This document shows, in pieces, positions 8,047-17,828 of a stretch of DNA of 64,000 bases; the first letter of the stretch is position 1, and each line of letters begins with the position of its first letter. This DNA comes from Xanthocytophaga flava (lineage in GTDB: Bacteria; Bacteroidota; Bacteroidia; Cytophagales; 172606-1), in assembly GCF_030068545.1 (NCBI RefSeq), contig NZ_JASJOR010000039.1:1-64000 (forward strand), in the 5' to 3' direction. The position numbers and the translations under genes are program-made. The notes beneath the pieces are model-generated. The model was not told the origin of the DNA. It searched no databases and worked only from the letters and a program-made list of their open reading frames with translations.

Positions 8047-9939
8047 TTAATTCTGATTGGGGTTCTTAACGATTTTAGGATTGTTGTTTAGGATATCATT
8101 ATTAATCTGCGAATAATAATTTCCCATGCGAAACCAATCTGCATTTGTGACAGGGCCAGGGACAATCTTTTTGAATACCCACTTACCATCAGTAGGACTT
8201 CCTGGATTGTATACTTTATAAGGCCACAAACCAAACGGACGGGTACTGGACTCTGTCGCTTTACCAGGGTTACTGGTTAGGTCTGTACTTACCCCATTCC
8301 ATACCAAATGAGCTATACGCCAACGTTTCATATCCCAAAGCTGGTGCCCTTCAAACGCCAGTTCCACTTTTCGTTCATGTACAATACGATCAAACGTAAT
8401 CTGATCAGCAGTAAGTGGTATAGTGAATCCAGCACGTTCTCTTACCTGATTGATGTAGGTTGCAGCCAGGTCGAACTTCTCTAATGCAAAAGCAGCCTCT
8501 GCTGCATTTAGCAGGACTTCGGCATAACGATAACGAATCCACCACACATCGCTTTGTGTACCTAACTGTCCAGAGCCTTTAGCTGGATCTAAGTATTTAC
8601 GTACATAAAAACCTGTTTGTGCACTAAATTCCAGATTATCAATAGGTCCGCTAAAACCTACTACCTGTTGTAGCTCTCCTTGTACTGATAACTTCTTTTT
8701 ACCTCCCAACACATCTGCAGTGACAACAGAACCATTGGCCAGCATATATCCCCCCCAAATATCTACTTCTTTATTTTTGAATTGTGTTCCTGGCAGAATT
8801 ACAGTTCCCCACAAACGAGCATCCCGTCCGATAAACAAATCCTGTGGATTGTTAAAATAGGCAACCTGATTATTGGCTCCCAGTAAAAAACCTTTTGAAT
8901 CGGTTGCGGTAAGTGGAGCAAAGGTATTATCAAGTTTTTCAAACGACTGAACCAGATTCAGTGAAGGGTTCAATCGTCCACCTTGTTGCTCTTCTGCCTG
9001 ATACCGAGGTTGATTAGATATTGTCCATCCATGCACATGTCCGCTTTTCAGTTTGTAATCTTCTACAAAGATGACTTCAGGGTTATTTTCTTTATCATAG
9101 AACAGACTAGCAAAGTTCTCTGCCAGATCAGGCTTCTGATTGTACAAAGAATACTTTCCACTCGTGATAAGTCTCTGTGCTGCATCAAGTGCTGTTTCAT
9201 AATAGGTTACAGCCTTACCTGCAGGAATACCTACTTCTTCACCAGGAAGTGATACTTGTGGAGTATTTACGCCATAACGAGCAATAGAGGCTGCATATAA
9301 AGCAGCACGTGCCTTCATCGCTAGTGCAAGACCTTTGGTAGCTCTTGATTTAATAGTTGGATCATCAGGTAATTGTGTACTGATCGTTTCCAATTCAGTG
9401 AGAACAAAATCATATATTTCATATTCCTTTGCCCGTGGATATTGCAAATAGGTAGGATCTCCACTAAAATCATATGCCAAAGGTTCTAGAATCAAGGGCA
9501 CACCGCCCATGCGTTTTGCCATCTCAAAATAAGCTGCAGCTCTCAGAAAGTGTGCCTCAGCAGCAAAACGGGATCGATCTGCAGGATCCAGCTTCTCGGC
9601 TGCCTCACATTTCTTAATAAAGAGATTCAATTCCCGCATATATCCATAATCCCAGTAACTCCAGTCTCCATACCCATAATTCTGGTTTTTATGACGTCCA
9701 TAATCTGGATTTGCAGAGGCAAAGGCTTCATCAAAATTGGTAAACTCTACCCAGTTTTCAATTGTCTGATAATCTGGATAGCGGTCATACAAATCAGCCA
9801 GTACAGAGAAGACCAATCCTTTATCCTGCCATACCTGTTCATCCAGCAGAACATCTTTAGGATCTCTGTTCAGAAAATCCTCATCGTTACATCCCCAGGT
9901 GATGAAGAGCAACAAAAAAAGAAGTGTATATTTTTTCAT
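8047..9939 (-). CDS. SusD/RagB family nutrient-binding lipoprotein
   Basis: Surface lipoprotein of 630 residues that would cap the SusC transporter and bind its ligand. The signal MKKYTLLFLLLFITWGC gives a lipobox Cys at residue 17, and the next residues NDEDFLNRDP include the acidic run typical of surface export. SusD features include AEAHFLRAAAYFEMAKRMGG (the TPR-like core), the YIPFPQSEL-equivalent region VRERAG and the C-terminal ERKVELAFEGHQLWDMKRW. The start at 9939 is chosen because it gives an immediate lipoprotein signal; the 27 upstream codons do not. It lies 16 bp after the SusC stop. Confidence 0.95.
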   Translation of the reverse strand: MKKYTLLFLLLFITWGCNDEDFLNRDPKDVLLDEQVWQDKGLVFSVLADLYDRYPDYQTIENWVEFTNFDEAFASANPDYGRHKNQNYGYGDWSYWDYGYMRELNLFIKKCEAAEKLDPADRSRFAAEAHFLRAAAYFEMAKRMGGVPLILEPLAYDFSGDPTYLQYPRAKEYEIYDFVLTELETISTQLPDDPTIKSRATKGLALAMKARAALYAASIARYGVNTPQVSLPGEEVGIPAGKAVTYYETALDAAQRLITSGKYSLYNQKPDLAENFASLFYDKENNPEVIFVEDYKLKSGHVHGWTISNQPRYQAEEQQGGRLNPSLNLVQSFEKLDNTFAPLTATDSKGFLLGANNQVAYFNNPQDLFIGRDARLWGTVILPGTQFKNKEVDIWGGYMLANGSVVTADVLGGKKKLSVQGELQQVVGFSGPIDNLEFSAQTGFYVRKYLDPAKGSGQLGTQSDVWWIRYRYAEVLLNAAEAAFALEKFDLAATYINQVRERAGFTIPLTADQITFDRIVHERKVELAFEGHQLWDMKRWRIAHLVWNGVSTDLTSNPGKATESSTRPFGLWPYKVYNPGSPTDGKWVFKKIVPGPVTNADWFRMGNYYSQINNDILNNNPKIVKNPNQN

Positions 9940-9955
9940 GGTAAAGTGCGTTTGT

Positions 9956-12900
9956 TTAGAAAGAAAGATTAACCCCGATATTAACCAGCTTACTTTGTGG
10001 ATACTGCAAACCATTCTCATCCATAATCTCCGGATCTACTCCCAAATGGCGTACATTATCAATTGAGAACAGATTATAGGTATTTACATAAATACGGGCT
10101 CTTTGTATTTTAATCTTATCAGTTAATGCTTTAGGAATAGAATACCCTATCTCCATTGTGCGTAGACGCAGGTATTTGACATTGGTTAGCCAGAAGGTAG
10201 AGTTCCGGTAGTTGCTGTGCCTACCATCATTAAAGCGAAGAGCTGGATACTTACCAGGAATCCATTCACTATCAATATTGTAAGGATCTGCCCGATGCCA
10301 GCGATCATCATACAATTCTTTCAGCAGATTACCGGTATTCTGATAAGCAACCCGCATCTCATATTGTCGGTTATAGGAGTACATAGTACCTCCCGAGAAA
10401 TCGGCTCTCAGATCAAATCCTTTCCATGCTGCAGAAAGACTAAGACCATAATTTACAATAGGATTTTTATCCCTCGCATAGCCAATAGGTCTCTCATCAT
10501 CACCGTTAATTACCCCATCACCATTAACATCCTTATAAATTAAGTCTCCAGGCAACAAAGTTTTATTACCTTCACCATCAATATTTACGTCATAGTCATT
10601 GATTTGGGCCTGAGATTGGAATTGCCCTATTACTTCATATCCCCAATAGGTACCACTCCAACGATCTTCATTAGAACCTCGGTATCGATCCCATGAGTTG
10701 CCAAATCTGGGTTTATAAGAGGAAATAGCACGGCTTCTTGAATAAGAAATATTTCCACCTACAGAGAAAGTCACCTGATTGATTTTGCCACTATAGAGTG
10801 CAGATATCTCTCCACCTATCTGAGCATCCGTATTTACGTTTTCTTCAGGTAAAGAATACCCTATTTCACTAGGAACTAATATGTCATATTTTCTTTCTCG
10901 TAATCCAGTACGTTTACGGTAGAAATAGTCAACTGCACCTGTTATTCTTCCATTCAGGAATGCATAGTCCAAACCAATGTCTGTAATCTTACTTGTAAAC
11001 CAGGACAAATTAGTAATAGGCACACCTTTATCTCTGGCTCCTGTTACAACCTGTCCATCCAGAATAACCCTGGAAGTGGCATATCTATAACCTGGGATAT
11101 ACATAGGGTATCTTATAAACCTGCTGTTATCTGCATTAATCCCCATGTTGATATTGTCATCTCCCAGTTCACCATAGGATGCCCGCAACTTGAGATCACT
11201 CAGTACATTCCAGTCCAGATTTTTAAAAAATCCTTCTTCACTAATACGCCATCCTGCAGAAACCGAGGGGAATACTCCCCAACGCTTGGTAGGAGCAAAC
11301 TTCCATGAAGCATCTCGCCGTCCAGCAATTTCCAGAAAATATTTATCAGCATAGTTGTAAGTAAACCGACCAACATATCCAATGCGTGCCTGTACCTCAT
11401 CCTTATCATCGTATGTGTCCATATCTGAAAACTGTAAGATAGGAAGAGCATTCGTTTGAGGTACAGAGTGTACCCATGATTCCAGTTCATTTCGTTCGAT
11501 TCTTTCTACAACAAAAGTACCCCCAACTGTATGTTTGCCAAAAGTGTTGTTGTAAAGCAATTGTCCCTGTACAACTTTCTCAAGGACCTTATTTACTCCA
11601 CGTTCCCGCCATGGATTTGTACTACCACCAGTCCGTATATATTCGTCCTTCTGTGCATCATAGGTATAGGCATCATAGGTATATTCATGTCCATTCATTA
11701 CTTTATCAGCAATATAGTATGAATACATTCCTTTCGCGACTAATCCTTTGAGGGGCAACTGATATTCGCCTGTAAAGTTACTTTGTAACACTCTCCAGTC
11801 TTCACGCCAGTATCCGGAAATAGCCTTATTCATAATTCCCCAGTTGGTATCATTATGGCCAATATCAGCTACATATTTGGGATTATCATTCGCATAGGGG
11901 CGTTCAGTAGGGCGATTACGAAATAGCGCAAAGCGAGGCGCCCAATAATCATCAGAGCCGGGTACTCCTGGCTGATCTCTGGTTTCAATCCGTCCGTTGA
12001 TTTGTACTCCTACTTTAAACCGATTGCTTATTTTTGCATCTATGTTAGACTGTATATTGGTTCGGGCAAAGGTAAATTCCCGACCAAGGACTGAACTTTG
12101 ATCCAGACGAGTTAGGGACAAATAGTAGTTGATTTTGTCAGATCCGCCTGTTGCATTAATGTTAATAGATGACTGTGGAGCATTGGGTTTTACAATAAAC
12201 TTATACCAGTCAAAACTCTGATAACCCTTTTCAGTACCTGCCTGCCACTTAGCCAACTCTTCTGGAGTAATATCTGTAGTATGAAAAACTGAACCATTTA
12301 TGTCAGCCTCTACTTTTCCTGTCATCCACTCTGCGGCATTTACTGTTTTCGGAAAACGAGTCCAGTTCTGCCAGCCATAATAGGCATCGACATTGATCGT
12401 ATTACTGCTTCCGGCTTTTCCTCTTTTGGTTGTTACAATCACAACACCATTGGCAGCACGAGATCCATAGACAGAAGCAGAGGCATCTTTTAATACTGTC
12501 ATACTTTCAATATCATTGGGAGACAAATTGTTAAACTGTCCAGCATCTTTCTGAATCCCATCAATTACATACAAAGGATCTCCCAGATTACGAACTTGTA
12601 CGGTAGCCCATGCTCCAGGCCGTCCATCTGCCATACGAAAAGAAGCACCAGGAATTTTACCAGCCAGTGTTGCACTCACTGTAGATCCATGTACGTGTTC
12701 CAGATCTTTACTGGTAACACTGGAGATCGCACCTGTCACTGACTCTTTTTTCTGAGTTCCATACCCAATCACAACAACTTCACCCAGTGATTTCACATCT
12801 GTGGCCAACTTTATATCAATAATTGTATTGTTATTCAGAGGAATCTCTTCAGAGAGATAACCAATCGAGCTAAATACCAGAATACCATTTTCCTGTCCAG

Positions 12901-13510
12901 AAGGTATATTGAGTGAATATTTTCCATCTTTATCTGTAATAGCACCCTGAGTAGTTCCTTTCAGGCTCACACTTACACCAGGCAGAGGCTCTCCAGTATC
13001 TCCGGAAGTAACTGTACCGCTGACAGTACTCAATGTAATAGCACGTGTTGTGGCAGGATTAGCCTGTATAGTTGTAGTTGCCAGAGAACTCTCAATATGA
13101 ATACCTTCAATCAAGTTTAACTGTGATTTGGAATCAGATTCTTTAGTTCTTTTCTTATCAGGAAAAATAATATAGTCATTTTTCTGCACCTTCTCGAAAG
13201 ACAAATCCAAAGGTTTCAGAATCTGATTTAATACGACTTCCGGATCAGGGTTATTCAGACTGGATTTTTCTACACTTACCATCTGACTTCCAATCAGGTC
13301 CGGATCATAGTTAAATTTTACTTTATAACGTTTAGCCATTTCCGTTAAAACCAGATAGAGAGGACGACTGCCCTGGTTTTGAGTACCAGCACTTTTTACA
13401 GGCCTTGATTTAGGAAACAGGGCTAATACCTGTCCCGGGGAAAGTTCAGGCAAAAGGATAACTGTCGCAAAGAATACCAGATTCTTTGCACACAAAGCGT
13501 AAGTTCGCAT
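9956..13510 (-). CDS. SusC/RagA TonB-dependent transporter with STN signalling domain
   Basis: Outer-membrane transporter of 1184 residues. In order: signal peptide; an STN domain at about 50-115 (LYLVLTEMAKRYKVKFNYDP); a CarboxypepD-regulatory-like domain at about 160-240 (TVSGTVTSGDTGEPLPGVSV); the TonB-box region GEVVVIGYGTQKK; a plug at about 260-365 (DPLYVIDG, TVLKDASASVYGSRAANGVV); and the beta-barrel to the C-terminus (VNIGVNLSF). The STN domain is the module that contacts FecR-type anti-sigma factors. This fits the adjacent FecR and ECF sigma genes and implies ligand-dependent transcription of the locus. SusD follows directly. The plug segment between VRNLG and DPLYVIDG is short compared with most SusC proteins, which looks like a subfamily trait and not damage. 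Confidence 0.95.
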   Translation of the reverse strand: MRTYALCAKNLVFFATVILLPELSPGQVLALFPKSRPVKSAGTQNQGSRPLYLVLTEMAKRYKVKFNYDPDLIGSQMVSVEKSSLNNPDPEVVLNQILKPLDLSFEKVQKNDYIIFPDKKRTKESDSKSQLNLIEGIHIESSLATTTIQANPATTRAITLSTVSGTVTSGDTGEPLPGVSVSLKGTTQGAITDKDGKYSLNIPSGQENGILVFSSIGYLSEEIPLNNNTIIDIKLATDVKSLGEVVVIGYGTQKKESVTGAISSVTSKDLEHVHGSTVSATLAGKIPGASFRMADGRPGAWATVQVRNLGDPLYVIDGIQKDAGQFNNLSPNDIESMTVLKDASASVYGSRAANGVVIVTTKRGKAGSSNTINVDAYYGWQNWTRFPKTVNAAEWMTGKVEADINGSVFHTTDITPEELAKWQAGTEKGYQSFDWYKFIVKPNAPQSSININATGGSDKINYYLSLTRLDQSSVLGREFTFARTNIQSNIDAKISNRFKVGVQINGRIETRDQPGVPGSDDYWAPRFALFRNRPTERPYANDNPKYVADIGHNDTNWGIMNKAISGYWREDWRVLQSNFTGEYQLPLKGLVAKGMYSYYIADKVMNGHEYTYDAYTYDAQKDEYIRTGGSTNPWRERGVNKVLEKVVQGQLLYNNTFGKHTVGGTFVVERIERNELESWVHSVPQTNALPILQFSDMDTYDDKDEVQARIGYVGRFTYNYADKYFLEIAGRRDASWKFAPTKRWGVFPSVSAGWRISEEGFFKNLDWNVLSDLKLRASYGELGDDNINMGINADNSRFIRYPMYIPGYRYATSRVILDGQVVTGARDKGVPITNLSWFTSKITDIGLDYAFLNGRITGAVDYFYRKRTGLRERKYDILVPSEIGYSLPEENVNTDAQIGGEISALYSGKINQVTFSVGGNISYSRSRAISSYKPRFGNSWDRYRGSNEDRWSGTYWGYEVIGQFQSQAQINDYDVNIDGEGNKTLLPGDLIYKDVNGDGVINGDDERPIGYARDKNPIVNYGLSLSAAWKGFDLRADFSGGTMYSYNRQYEMRVAYQNTGNLLKELYDDRWHRADPYNIDSEWIPGKYPALRFNDGRHSNYRNSTFWLTNVKYLRLRTMEIGYSIPKALTDKIKIQRARIYVNTYNLFSIDNVRHLGVDPEIMDENGLQYPQSKLVNIGVNLSF

Positions 13511-13584
13511 GCTTAACGAGGGTTAATAAGTGAATTGACTACTCTTCTCTTGCACTAAAAGGCAGCATTCAAAAACAAATGACA

Positions 13585-14601
13585 TTAATTATTGTCCAGA
13601 AAAATTGTTTTTCCCTGCCTTGTAATCCGTAAATTGTGTGATTTAGAAAGCTTGATTAATAAATTATTGATATTGGTAACTGATGCCGATCCACTGAATC
13701 GTCTGGTAGAAATCGTGGAATCATTAAATACTACTTGATAGCCATAGTTATCTTCCAGCAACCGGGCAATATCGGCCAATGATTCTTTTTCAAAGTTTAA
13801 TTCACCCTGTGTCCAGGCAGAATACAATCCAGGATTGACTTTTCTATGCATCAGCGATTGCTTCTCTGAAAATTCAACCAAATCTCCCGGAACCATAAGA
13901 AAAGGCTTCATGAGTTGCTTAGGTTGTAACCGAACAGATCCTTCACTAAGTACTACCCGGGTAAGTTCCCTCCTATTATTTACATCAAACTGAGTTCCCA
14001 ATACTTCTACTGCCACATTAGAAGTATGTACAATAAATTTGCGATACCCATTATGAGTCTTCTGTTTGGCAACATGAAAAAATGCCTCACCTTGTATCCA
14101 AACCTCACGATCTTGCATGGCTGTCCAATCTTTTGAAAAGGAGATTTGTGAATTACCATTTAAAACCACCTCGGAGCCATCTGGCAAAATAAACTTCTGA
14201 GTCTTTCCAAAATCCGTTGCATATTGCACCATACTCCAACGTGAATAAAAGAATATAGCTACTCCCACTATAACAAGAAATCCGATGAATACAGCTGCCA
14301 TTTTTAACCATCCAGACTGAAAAGAAGATTGTGAACGAACCTCTGTTTCGTCAATCTTGCTCCATAGTATACCAAGGTCATTTTTTGCCTGCTGCTCCAA
14401 AGATTTATCTGCTTCAACTATGAAAGCAGCTACTAATCTACGAGCATCTTCTACTTCTTCTGCCTTATGCGGATTCTCTTTAAGCCATTCTGACCAAAAT
14501 GATTGGTGAATTGGCTGTGGAGCTTTTACCCATTGCTGGAAAAATTCATCAGCAACAAAATCTTCAACAGAATAATTAGTGTATTTCACTGAATGTATCA
14601 A
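13585..14601 (-). CDS. FecR family anti-sigma factor
   Basis: Inner-membrane anti-sigma regulator of 338 residues. The cytosolic sigma-binding N-terminus contains FWSEWLKENPHKAEEVEDAR, a single membrane helix lies at about 101-120 (MAAVFIGFLVIVGVAIFF), a periplasmic FecR domain begins at FGKTQKFILPDGSEVVLNG, and a C-terminal DUF4974/STN-like domain contains LEDNYGYQVVFND. It should hold the adjacent ECF sigma factor inactive until the SusC STN domain signals substrate. It lies between the sigma gene (278 bp upstream) and susC (74 bp downstream) on the same strand. All expected parts are present. Confidence 0.94.
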   Translation of the reverse strand: MIHSVKYTNYSVEDFVADEFFQQWVKAPQPIHQSFWSEWLKENPHKAEEVEDARRLVAAFIVEADKSLEQQAKNDLGILWSKIDETEVRSQSSFQSGWLKMAAVFIGFLVIVGVAIFFYSRWSMVQYATDFGKTQKFILPDGSEVVLNGNSQISFSKDWTAMQDREVWIQGEAFFHVAKQKTHNGYRKFIVHTSNVAVEVLGTQFDVNNRRELTRVVLSEGSVRLQPKQLMKPFLMVPGDLVEFSEKQSLMHRKVNPGLYSAWTQGELNFEKESLADIARLLEDNYGYQVVFNDSTISTRRFSGSASVTNINNLLIKLSKSHNLRITRQGKTIFLDNN

Positions 14602-14879
14602 AAAGGTAGAAAAATGGATCTTTGGTATTATGTAGTAAAAGAGAAGGACTTTTGAAAAGCGTACTCATGAGAACTCAAAAAAATTTCAATTATTTTATCT
14701 ATTATCTTATCCAAACCAGAACTGCATCATGTCAAGCTTTGTATAAGAGGAAAGACAGAATATAAGAAGGGAATTAAGAAAGAAAGGGTTAAAGACATCC
14801 GATTCTAGATAGACATCTATTAGCCAAACCAGGGAGTAATGTGCGGAAAGTAAAAGAAAAATAGTTTGTTTAGGCTAAT

Positions 14880-15542
14880 CTAAAAAAACAGCCATATTAA
14901 TGTACCTGTTAGCCACAGAATTGTAAAAATATCTTTTTGTAGAAGTTTCTCCCGGATAGACTTTACGCCATTGTGAACCAGATTTTTGACAGATTGATAG
15001 TTAAGTGACATCATCTCTGCAATTTTTTCATAGCTCAGATCCTGATAAAACTTTAGATAAATAGCTTCCTGTTGTCTTTTAGGCAAACTGGAGAGTTCTT
15101 TTAGAAGATAGTTTTTTTGTCCCTCCTCACTTTGTTCCTTTATTAGCAGTGTTTCAAATGAGTGAACACTTGTCTGTTCTGAGATTTCATTAAGTTCAAG
15201 AAAAGGATTCTTCCGAATAGTCTCCAGTCGTTTGAAAACTCTTCTTCGAAAACTTCTAAATACATAAAACTTTACGGAATCAACCTCTGCCACAGACTCC
15301 CGATATAACCACATCTCCAGAAAAATTTCCTGAATGCAATCTCTAATCAACTCCTTATCAGGATAAAGGCTTACACCATATGTATGAAGAGGTTTATAGT
15401 ATCGCAGAAAAATCTGAGAAAAGGCCTGGCGATCTCCTGCTTTACTTTTCTGCCATAGTTGCTCATCAGCAAGTAGTTCGTATGCATTGGTGGCAGCGTC
15501 CCCAATATGTCTAACGGACTTTGATTTCCCTCTTTGGAACAT
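14880..15542 (-). CDS. ECF RNA polymerase sigma factor with hydrophobic C-terminal tail
   Basis: Sigma-70 family ECF factor of 220 residues. Region 2 is at about 35-105 (DRQAFSQIFLRYYKPLHTYG, then DCIQEIFLEMWLYRE). Region 4 is at about 150-200 (LPKRQQEAIYLKFYQDLSYE, then VKNLVHNGVKSIREKL). It pairs with the FecR anti-sigma gene downstream and probably transcribes the SusCD locus. The last 16 or so residues (FTILWLTGTLIWLFF) are strongly hydrophobic and could form a membrane-inserting helix. Similar tails occur in some Bacteroidota FecI-like factors, but the function is unclear. About 25 residues precede region 2; a shorter start is possible. Confidence 0.92.
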   Translation of the reverse strand: MFQRGKSKSVRHIGDAATNAYELLADEQLWQKSKAGDRQAFSQIFLRYYKPLHTYGVSLYPDKELIRDCIQEIFLEMWLYRESVAEVDSVKFYVFRSFRRRVFKRLETIRKNPFLELNEISEQTSVHSFETLLIKEQSEEGQKNYLLKELSSLPKRQQEAIYLKFYQDLSYEKIAEMMSLNYQSVKNLVHNGVKSIREKLLQKDIFTILWLTGTLIWLFF

Positions 15543-15917
15543 ACTTTAGCACTATTTATGGTTAAGCGGTCCTTGTATTTACTGTTCAGCCGTTTTATAA
15601 CTATTGTAATGGTTCATGTCTAAACTTTCTATAAGGGAGGTAACCATCTGAACAATGACAGGCTGTTGTGCAGATACAATATTACTATTTTTGGCATTTA
15701 TAAAAAATTTTAAAAATAAAACATTTATAGTGCAAAAATAATCATATTGCGTGACTCATTGAAAAAGGTTGATTATTTGTTATACTCAACTGACAAAAGA
15801 AATAATTGTCACTATGACAAAAATGGATTTAAAAGGGAAAAGAAGTAGGAATGGAATGCATATATAAAGAAAGCCCTGAAACTATCTCAGGGCTTTTATA
15901 TTTTTAAGATTCAATGT
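15543..15917. other. Intergenic region upstream of the sigma gene
   Basis: No gene seen. It carries the upstream region of the minus-strand sigma factor, including a TATTTTTG box (minus strand, 15733-15740) that fits the TAnnTTTG consensus. It also carries the terminator at 15871-15895 that belongs to the DUF4126 gene. Confidence 0.5.
15871..15895 (-). terminator. Terminator after the DUF4126 gene
   Basis: Stem AAGCCCTGA (15871-15879) with TCAGGGCTT (15887-15895) and a 7-nt loop, 22 bp beyond the stop of the minus-strand gene. Confidence 0.8.
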
Positions 15918-16409
15918 TTAACTTTTTGCAGAATTTACAAGCCATTTACCACCTGCTACCACAATAGCATCTTCTGCAGTACCCAACAATGCATCGGGTA
16001 TTTGAGTTTTCTCTGCTAACTTCTTTCGGGTATAGAATAAAGCATATGTAGAGACGAGTGCTGCCAGCCCACCGATAAGCATTCCCTTAACTACATCCTG
16101 ATTCCTGGATCTGAAAAGTAACGCCCCACACAAGGTACCAGATACCATACGACAAGCAACACCCATAGGTGTAATGCGGTCTCCAACAGTTGGAACTTTA
16201 TCCATAATGAGTTCAGGGATCGCCATTAGCTGCATTACTTGCGACACAGACTGATTACCTAAGAATCGGATCAGTTTAGGAGCAAAAGCTTTAGTTGGAT
16301 TTTTTGACAATAAGATACTGGTAACAGCAGGTGCACTACTGGTCCTTGAACCTGCCAATCCCCCAATAATAGCCGCCTGCAAAAAATCTTTCGTATTTGA
16401 GCTTAACAT
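15918..16409 (-). CDS. DUF4126-like membrane protein
   Basis: Small protein of 163 residues rich in Gly/Ala helices. It has AAIIGGLAGSRTSSAPAVTS near the N-terminus, VGDRITPMGVACRMVSGTLC in the middle and a membrane segment at about 108-128 (GMLIGGLAALVSTYALFY). It ends with an amphipathic stretch, DALLGTAEDAIVVAGG. This pattern matches DUF4126 proteins of Bacteroidota and Proteobacteria, whose function is unknown. It starts 36 bp after the stop of the flavoprotein gene on the same strand, so the two may form one transcript. Confidence 0.75.
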   Translation of the reverse strand: MLSSNTKDFLQAAIIGGLAGSRTSSAPAVTSILLSKNPTKAFAPKLIRFLGNQSVSQVMQLMAIPELIMDKVPTVGDRITPMGVACRMVSGTLCGALLFRSRNQDVVKGMLIGGLAALVSTYALFYTRKKLAEKTQIPDALLGTAEDAIVVAGGKWLVNSAKS

Positions 16410-16445
16410 AGTATATAAGGATTATATATGAATAACCAAGTGTTC

Positions 16446-17828
16446 TTAATCTAGCGACATAAAGAGATTGTTTAATGATTCGGAAAATGTGGGATGAGCA
16501 AAAACCCCATCTCGTATTTGCTCATATGTGAGCTTACCCATCATAGCTACTTGCAATACAGACACAATTTCTCCTCCATCTACTCCTATTATAGCAGCAC
16601 CTAGTATCTGTTTCGTTTTTTCATCTACGACTGCCTTCATAAAACCACGTGTCTCTCCAGTTTCTCTGGCTCGTGCCACATGTTCCATAGGTAGTTTAGC
16701 AACCTTAATATCATATCCCTTTTCACGCGCTTGCTTTTCTGACAATCCTACTCGTCCTAACTGAGGATCTGTGAATATACAGTATGGTATCAATCTATCC
16801 CGAGTAGTCAGGTTAGCATCATCCAGCAGATTTTTACTTACAATTACATAGTCATTGTAGGAAATATGGGTAAATGCCGGACCACCTTTTACATCCCCCA
16901 AGGCATAGATTCCGCTAACATTTGTTTCCAATCGGTCATTTACCTCAATATATCCTTTCTCATCTGTATTGACACCTGTTTTATCAAGAGACAAGTTTCC
17001 ACTTTGGGGTTTTCTTCCGCTGGCCAGTAACAAATGTGAACAGACAATTTCATTGGACTGACTACCTATTTTCAGGGTTGCTAGTATCTTGCCTTCTCCT
17101 GATGGTTTCACCTGACTTACTTCAGCATTAAGTTCTATTTGAATACCTTCTTCTTCCAATATCTTTCTCAATTCAGTTGCAACATCTTCATCTTCCTTTA
17201 CAAAAAAAGTGTTACTTCTCTCCAGAATTGTCACCTTACTCCCTAATCTTCTATATAATTGAGCAAACTCCAGTGAAATATATCCAGCACCAACAATGAG
17301 TAAGTGCTCAGGCACTTGTTCCAGATCCAGGATAGAGGTGGATGTGAAATAATGTATAGTAGAAAGTCCTTCAATCTCTGGGATAACAGGAGCTGCGCCC
17401 GTATTAATAAAGATGTATTCAGCTTTAATTTCCTGTGATTTACCATCCCGGCCTTGAACAGTAACAGTCTTGAAACCTGTAAATACAGCTTCCCCATACA
17501 ATAAATCCAATTCTTCAGTATCTTCTACTCCTTTTTCCAACCCTTGGCGGGAACCCAAGATGATAGAATCTTTTCTCCTTTTAATAAAGGGCATATCAAT
17601 TGAGACACTATCTTTGTTCACTCCCCATTCCTTACTATGCCTGGCTAAATAAGCAATTCTTCCAGATGCTATCAACGTTTTTGTAGGGGTACATCCATCA
17701 TTTACACAGGTGCCACCCAAGATTCTTTTTTCTATAAGAAGTGTCTTTTTACCAGATTGAGCAAGCTTTTTAGCCAGTGGCACTCCAGCTTGACCAGCTC
17801 CGATAATCAGTGCATCATATATTTTCAT
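16446..17828 (-). CDS. MerA-like FAD/NAD(P) disulfide oxidoreductase
   Basis: Flavoprotein of 460 residues of the dihydrolipoamide dehydrogenase / mercuric reductase superfamily. The FAD-binding motif GAGQAG is at about residue 10, the redox-active pair is in GGTCVNDGCTPTK (C-x4-C), the NAD(P) motif is GAGYIS near residue 180, the second FAD motif is YALGDVKGGPAFTH, and the dimer-interface sequence HPTFSESLN is close to the C-terminus. It lacks the N-terminal heavy-metal-binding domain and the C-terminal vicinal cysteines of true mercuric reductase, and no mer genes are nearby. Mercury reduction is therefore not supported. A role reducing a low-molecular-weight disulfide or another electrophile is inferred. 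Confidence 0.92.
   Translation of the reverse strand: MKIYDALIIGAGQAGVPLAKKLAQSGKKTLLIEKRILGGTCVNDGCTPTKTLIASGRIAYLARHSKEWGVNKDSVSIDMPFIKRRKDSIILGSRQGLEKGVEDTEELDLLYGEAVFTGFKTVTVQGRDGKSQEIKAEYIFINTGAAPVIPEIEGLSTIHYFTSTSILDLEQVPEHLLIVGAGYISLEFAQLYRRLGSKVTILERSNTFFVKEDEDVATELRKILEEEGIQIELNAEVSQVKPSGEGKILATLKIGSQSNEIVCSHLLLASGRKPQSGNLSLDKTGVNTDEKGYIEVNDRLETNVSGIYALGDVKGGPAFTHISYNDYVIVSKNLLDDANLTTRDRLIPYCIFTDPQLGRVGLSEKQAREKGYDIKVAKLPMEHVARARETGETRGFMKAVVDEKTKQILGAAIIGVDGGEIVSVLQVAMMGKLTYEQIRDGVFAHPTFSESLNNLFMSLD

Noticed and set aside
16446..17828. Mercury-resistance gene merA
   Set aside because: The active-site CVNDGC motif is shared by the whole disulfide-reductase family; the heavy-metal domain, the C-terminal cysteine pair and other mer genes are missing.
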